This document shows positions 62,201-64,000 of a stretch of DNA of 64,000 bases, piece by piece. The stretch comes from Akebia trifoliata (Eukaryota > Streptophyta > Magnoliopsida > Ranunculales > Lardizabalaceae): assembly GCA_017979445.1 (NCBI GenBank), contig CM030714.1, forward strand, positions 41,954,826 to 42,018,825, read 5' to 3'. Numbering within the stretch: the first letter of the stretch is position 1; each line of letters opens with the position of its first letter. Position numbers and translations under genes: made by a program. The notes beneath the pieces are model-generated. The model worked only from the letters and a program-made list of their open reading frames with translations. It was not told where the DNA came from and did not search any database.

Positions 62201-62399
62201 TAAAAATGAATAAGCCGACAAATCCAAACATGTTAACCTGCAAAACCCAGGCTGGTTTGGCTCTATATGTGGAACTATTTGTTAGATTGAAGCCTTTGTT
62301 GCCGCCTTCTCTAGGACCTCAGTGTGTCTTACTTCTACATGGATTTTCTCTCGTCTTTTCTCTTCACGTTTTCCCCCTTAACAACTCTTTAAATTCTAC

Positions 62400-62947
62400 C
62401 CAATCTTCCCTAACAGAGAGAGAGAGAGAGAGAGAGGTATTTCAATTTTATTAGTGGTATTCGGACGCACCCATGTTCAGCTCCCTCTGTAAGTATCACT
62501 AGATTCAGTTATTTTGTATTTGTGGATTTAGCTTGTTTAGCTTCGAACATGGTCTAAATAGAAGCTTAGCTGTTTTATCTTTCTACAAAATGCATGTTAT
62601 CAAGTATAATTAAATGGGGTATTTAACTTCCCATTTATACTTAATTTCTGCCTTTTGGATTGGTTCCAAGGAGCTAAGTTGTGATCAATTTTGATAATCC
62701 TCTCCAATTTAAGTGTATATGTATGTTTCTGTATTAGTTGTAACCATGAATTCTTTTGTGAAATTTATAGATTATGGAGCTCAACGACTACGGTTCTGGA
62801 TCATAATCAGGACTTAATGGAATTCATGCAAGTGTCTGCCTGGCTCCCTGAATGCCATCTAAGAAGCTTGTCAAGAGTGTTGACACTCTCCCTAGTTGGC
62901 ATCAGCGGAGTCATGCAGACCCAACAAATAGACAGCAATGATCTCAG
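62400..62947 (+). CDS. Possible 5' end of an unidentified gene continuing past the window
   Basis: A probable 5' UTR exon with a (GA)n run (62416-62437) ends at a GTAAGT donor (62489). A TTTATAG acceptor (62770) opens an exon of 177 bp that ends at CAG|GTTC (62947). In one frame this exon has no stop. Its first ATG is at 62817, giving MEFMQVSAWLPECHLRSLSR and 24 more residues to the donor, with two bases left over. The exon is GC-richer than its surroundings and has a coding-like composition. Using the exon-1 ATG (62473) instead gives only a 20-codon frame, so exon 1 is more likely UTR with a small upstream frame. No later exon is found before 64000. I do not recognise the family. Confidence 0.4.
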
Positions 62948-63561
62948 GTTCATTTCTATCAAAATTAACATCAATTGTTCCTTGTATATATGTGTGGGTG
63001 TGTGTGGTGTTGCAAAATTTTGTGTCATGTTCTCTATTAATTTCTGATTTGGTCATTTTCTGCTTGTCATCTATTTCTTTTTTCATGACTAATATTGTAG
63101 AAGTTCATGGTTCAATTTCATTAAGAAAACTTTGTTTTTTTTTTTAAACAGACTAGTTGGATATCCAGATTCAATCAATCTTTTCTTTCTGTCACTCTTC
63201 CTTGGAAGATTGAACCAACATAAGAGTTCTTATTTCAAATACCAGATATTAACTAGACTCTACATTTCTAAGCAGTGAAACCCCTTTTAAACAATCAGTT
63301 GATGGAAAGGATTAGTTTAAGCTTGAATTAGATAAGGGCAATTACTTTTGAGCTACTCAGTTTCTGCAACTATTGGCCCTTTTTCCATCTTTCTTGGTCC
63401 TTTTGCTGTTTCTGCTAAGGATTTATTTAAAAAATCCTATTTAGTCAAGGATTAGTTGCCAAGTTTGACTCCAAGTTGTTTACCAGAGAGTTGTCTTTAT
63501 TTACATCAATTGGTCACAATCTATGCTTTGCTTGACTAAAATATTTGTAGGCAATAAATGT
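62948..63561. other. Probable intron of the right-edge gene
   Basis: T-rich sequence without an evident exon. Confidence 0.3.
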
Positions 63562-63690
63562 AGAGAGATTCTATTACCACACAAAGCTTTACTAAGAGCA
63601 CTCCAATTCTTAGGTAAATCACCACAGAAATAACATGCATCTTGGGGTGCCGTTAGTATAAGTTGGTGTGGCAATAGAAACTCTCTAAAT
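63562..63690. mobile_element. Short MITE, family F7
   Basis: AGAGAGATTCTATTACCACA mirrors TGTGGCAATAGAAACTCTCT at the ends, with a GCACTCCAATTCTTAGG centre. Confidence 0.65.
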
Positions 63691-63699
63691 TTATTCTCC

Positions 63700-63812
63700 T
63701 ATTTCTTACACTAACTTTTACTGACAACACACCAATCTTTTTGAAATTAGTCTACATATAGATTGGTGTGTTATAAGTAATGGTTTTTGTGTCAATAGAA
63801 ACCTTTTTTTTA
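63700..63812. mobile_element. Short MITE, family F7-like
   Basis: ACTAACTTTTACTGACAACACACC mirrors GGTGTGTTATAAGTAATGG, followed by TTTGTGTCAATAGAAACC. It directly follows another F7 copy. Confidence 0.5.
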
Positions 63813-64000
63813 TAGCATTATATTAGTGTCAGTGTTAACACCATGTCCTAAAACATCTATAAGAGCAACGCCAATGGGTGTATCTATTTTGGCATATTCT
63901 TATTTTTTTTTTTTTTTAGAGATGATTGTTTACTCTGAAGCTAAATGAACTCCAACGGATCCCAACTTCTAAATCACCATTCACATCTTAATTCACTATT
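63813..64000. other. Window end, no feature seen
   Basis: T-run near 63903-63918. Otherwise nothing recognised. Confidence 0.4.

Overview
This window is AT-rich nuclear DNA from a flowering plant, probably a dicot. The evidence is GT-AG introns, plant-type genes (a RABB1/Rab2 GTPase, the ribosome-assembly factor PNO1 and an SBT5-type subtilase) and plant-type transposons (CACTA, L1-like LINEs, Ty1-copia, tRNA-derived SINEs and many MITEs). I cannot name the species. Only about 5% of the window is recognisable host coding sequence.

Layout. 1-6.5 kb: a possible LTR fragment and two very large palindromes (760-2352 and 3090-6465). 6.9-10.2 kb: exons 1 and 2 of a RABB1 GTPase gene on the minus strand. 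Its later exons are not visible; they are either beyond the left edge, which would put both palindromes inside its second intron, or lost. 10.2-14 kb: MITEs, a TIR element and a decayed SINE. 14.07-14.74 kb: an intact single-exon PNO1 gene (minus). 14.9-21.1 kb: a dead LINE, a MITE split by a 1.17-kb TG...CA element with a 5-bp target duplication, and a head-to-head duplicated retroelement that looks like a broken endogenous pararetrovirus. 21.1-21.7 kb: a possible orphan first exon (minus). 21.8-38.6 kb: nested MITEs, five LINE/SINE/copia relics and no convincing host gene.

38.87-44.13 kb: a complete 11-exon subtilisin-like protease gene (minus). The splice phases close to a 775-residue preproprotein with all catalytic residues. 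44.6-48.7 kb: hairpin MITEs, one of them split by a 1.2-kb TIR element. 48.855-55.520 kb: a 6.67-kb CACTA (En/Spm) element flanked by TATT on both sides. It holds a Transposase_24-like remnant plus exon fragments of two host microtubule genes, katanin p80 (con80 domain) and a kinesin-7 motor, and two further coding-like segments that I cannot identify. 55.5-62.1 kb: more MITEs, including one nested in another. 62.4 kb to the end: the possible 5' end of an unidentified plus-strand gene.

The host genes do not form a functional cluster. The most distinctive content is the gene-capturing CACTA element, the giant palindromes beside or inside RABB1, the inverted pararetrovirus-like relic and a rich set of hairpin-forming MITE families. 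Family labels F1-F10 are my own and serve only to cross-reference copies within this window.
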